Shown here piece after piece: positions 42,858 through 42,877 of a stretch of DNA of 42,877 nt (position 1 is the first letter of the stretch; each line of letters starts with the position of its first letter). The stretch comes from Bacteroidales bacterium. GTDB lineage: Bacteria; Bacteroidota; Bacteroidia; Bacteroidales; Muribaculaceae. The DNA lies in NCBI GenBank assembly GCA_030524805.1, contig JAUNFY010000020.1, positions 1-42,877 of the forward strand, in the 5' to 3' direction. The position numbers and the translations under genes were made by a program. The notes beneath the pieces were generated by a model. The model saw only the letters and a list, made by a program, of their open reading frames with translations. It made no database searches and had not been told where the DNA came from.

Positions 42858-42877
42858 TTCTTGGTTTTGTTTCCGAG

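Noticed and set aside
1-42877. CRISPR array, integrase, transposase or plasmid origin
   Set aside because: No regularly spaced direct repeats of array type and no integrase, transposase or replication gene were found, even beside the phage-like island.

Overview
The window is a chromosomal segment of a Bacteroidales bacterium, most likely from the Muribaculaceae or a near relative (the family is inference). Evidence: Bacteroidetes-type promoters (TTTG, 19-20 bases, TAnnTTTG) stand before many genes; there is an Mfa2/FimB plus fimbrillin gene pair, a DPP5-type S9 peptidase, a DUF4491 protein and a DUF5106-like thioredoxin protein. No rRNA, tRNA, CRISPR array or complete insertion sequence was seen.

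Layout. 1-460: DUF4491 membrane protein, ending at a strong hairpin facing ligA. 460-11059, all minus strand: a long co-directional run read as sugar kinase, DUF5106/thioredoxin lipid-face or periplasmic protein, DoxX, mnmA, BFN nuclease-like protein, argR, an ArgC-like protein without catalytic residues, a short ssb, speA, truA, ligA. The kinase has a textbook promoter that shares its intergenic region with the divergent carB promoter. 11267-20650, plus strand: carB, uvrB, ygiQ and dpp5, the last three tightly packed or overlapping, closed by a terminator. 20775-26388, minus: a three-gene RND efflux operon (adaptor, pump, TolC). 26584-29520, minus: an OmpP1/FadL-type porin preceded by a low-complexity W/G/P then N/S/T/R-rich secreted protein. 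29686-31770, minus: trmN6-like methyltransferase, yraN, nadC. 31877-35488: rlmH (+), a C_GCAxxG_C_C redox protein (-), kup (+), crcB (+). 35501-37003, minus: lrgB (frameshifted), lrgA and a small membrane protein. 37154-39438, minus: a fimbrial lipoprotein pair.

39640-42060 is an AT-richer accessory island that looks like a decayed phage or toxin module. It holds a small gene with a predicted leaderless transcript; a broken MuF-type head protein fused to a papain-fold (Tox-PL-like) deamidase toxin, disabled by a one-base frameshift and a premature stop; a small promoter-to-terminator unit that may be an unrecognised structured RNA; a second toxin-like nuclease protein; and the last ~60 codons of queC with its zinc motif. 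Past the island is an ogt methyltransferase gene with its own promoter.

Most genes are housekeeping. The most unusual points are the toxin remnant, the candidate RNA, the ArgC pseudoenzyme beside argR, a 28-codon membrane-peptide ORF with hairpin, and a six-unit 15-bp degenerate repeat that exactly fills one intergenic gap.
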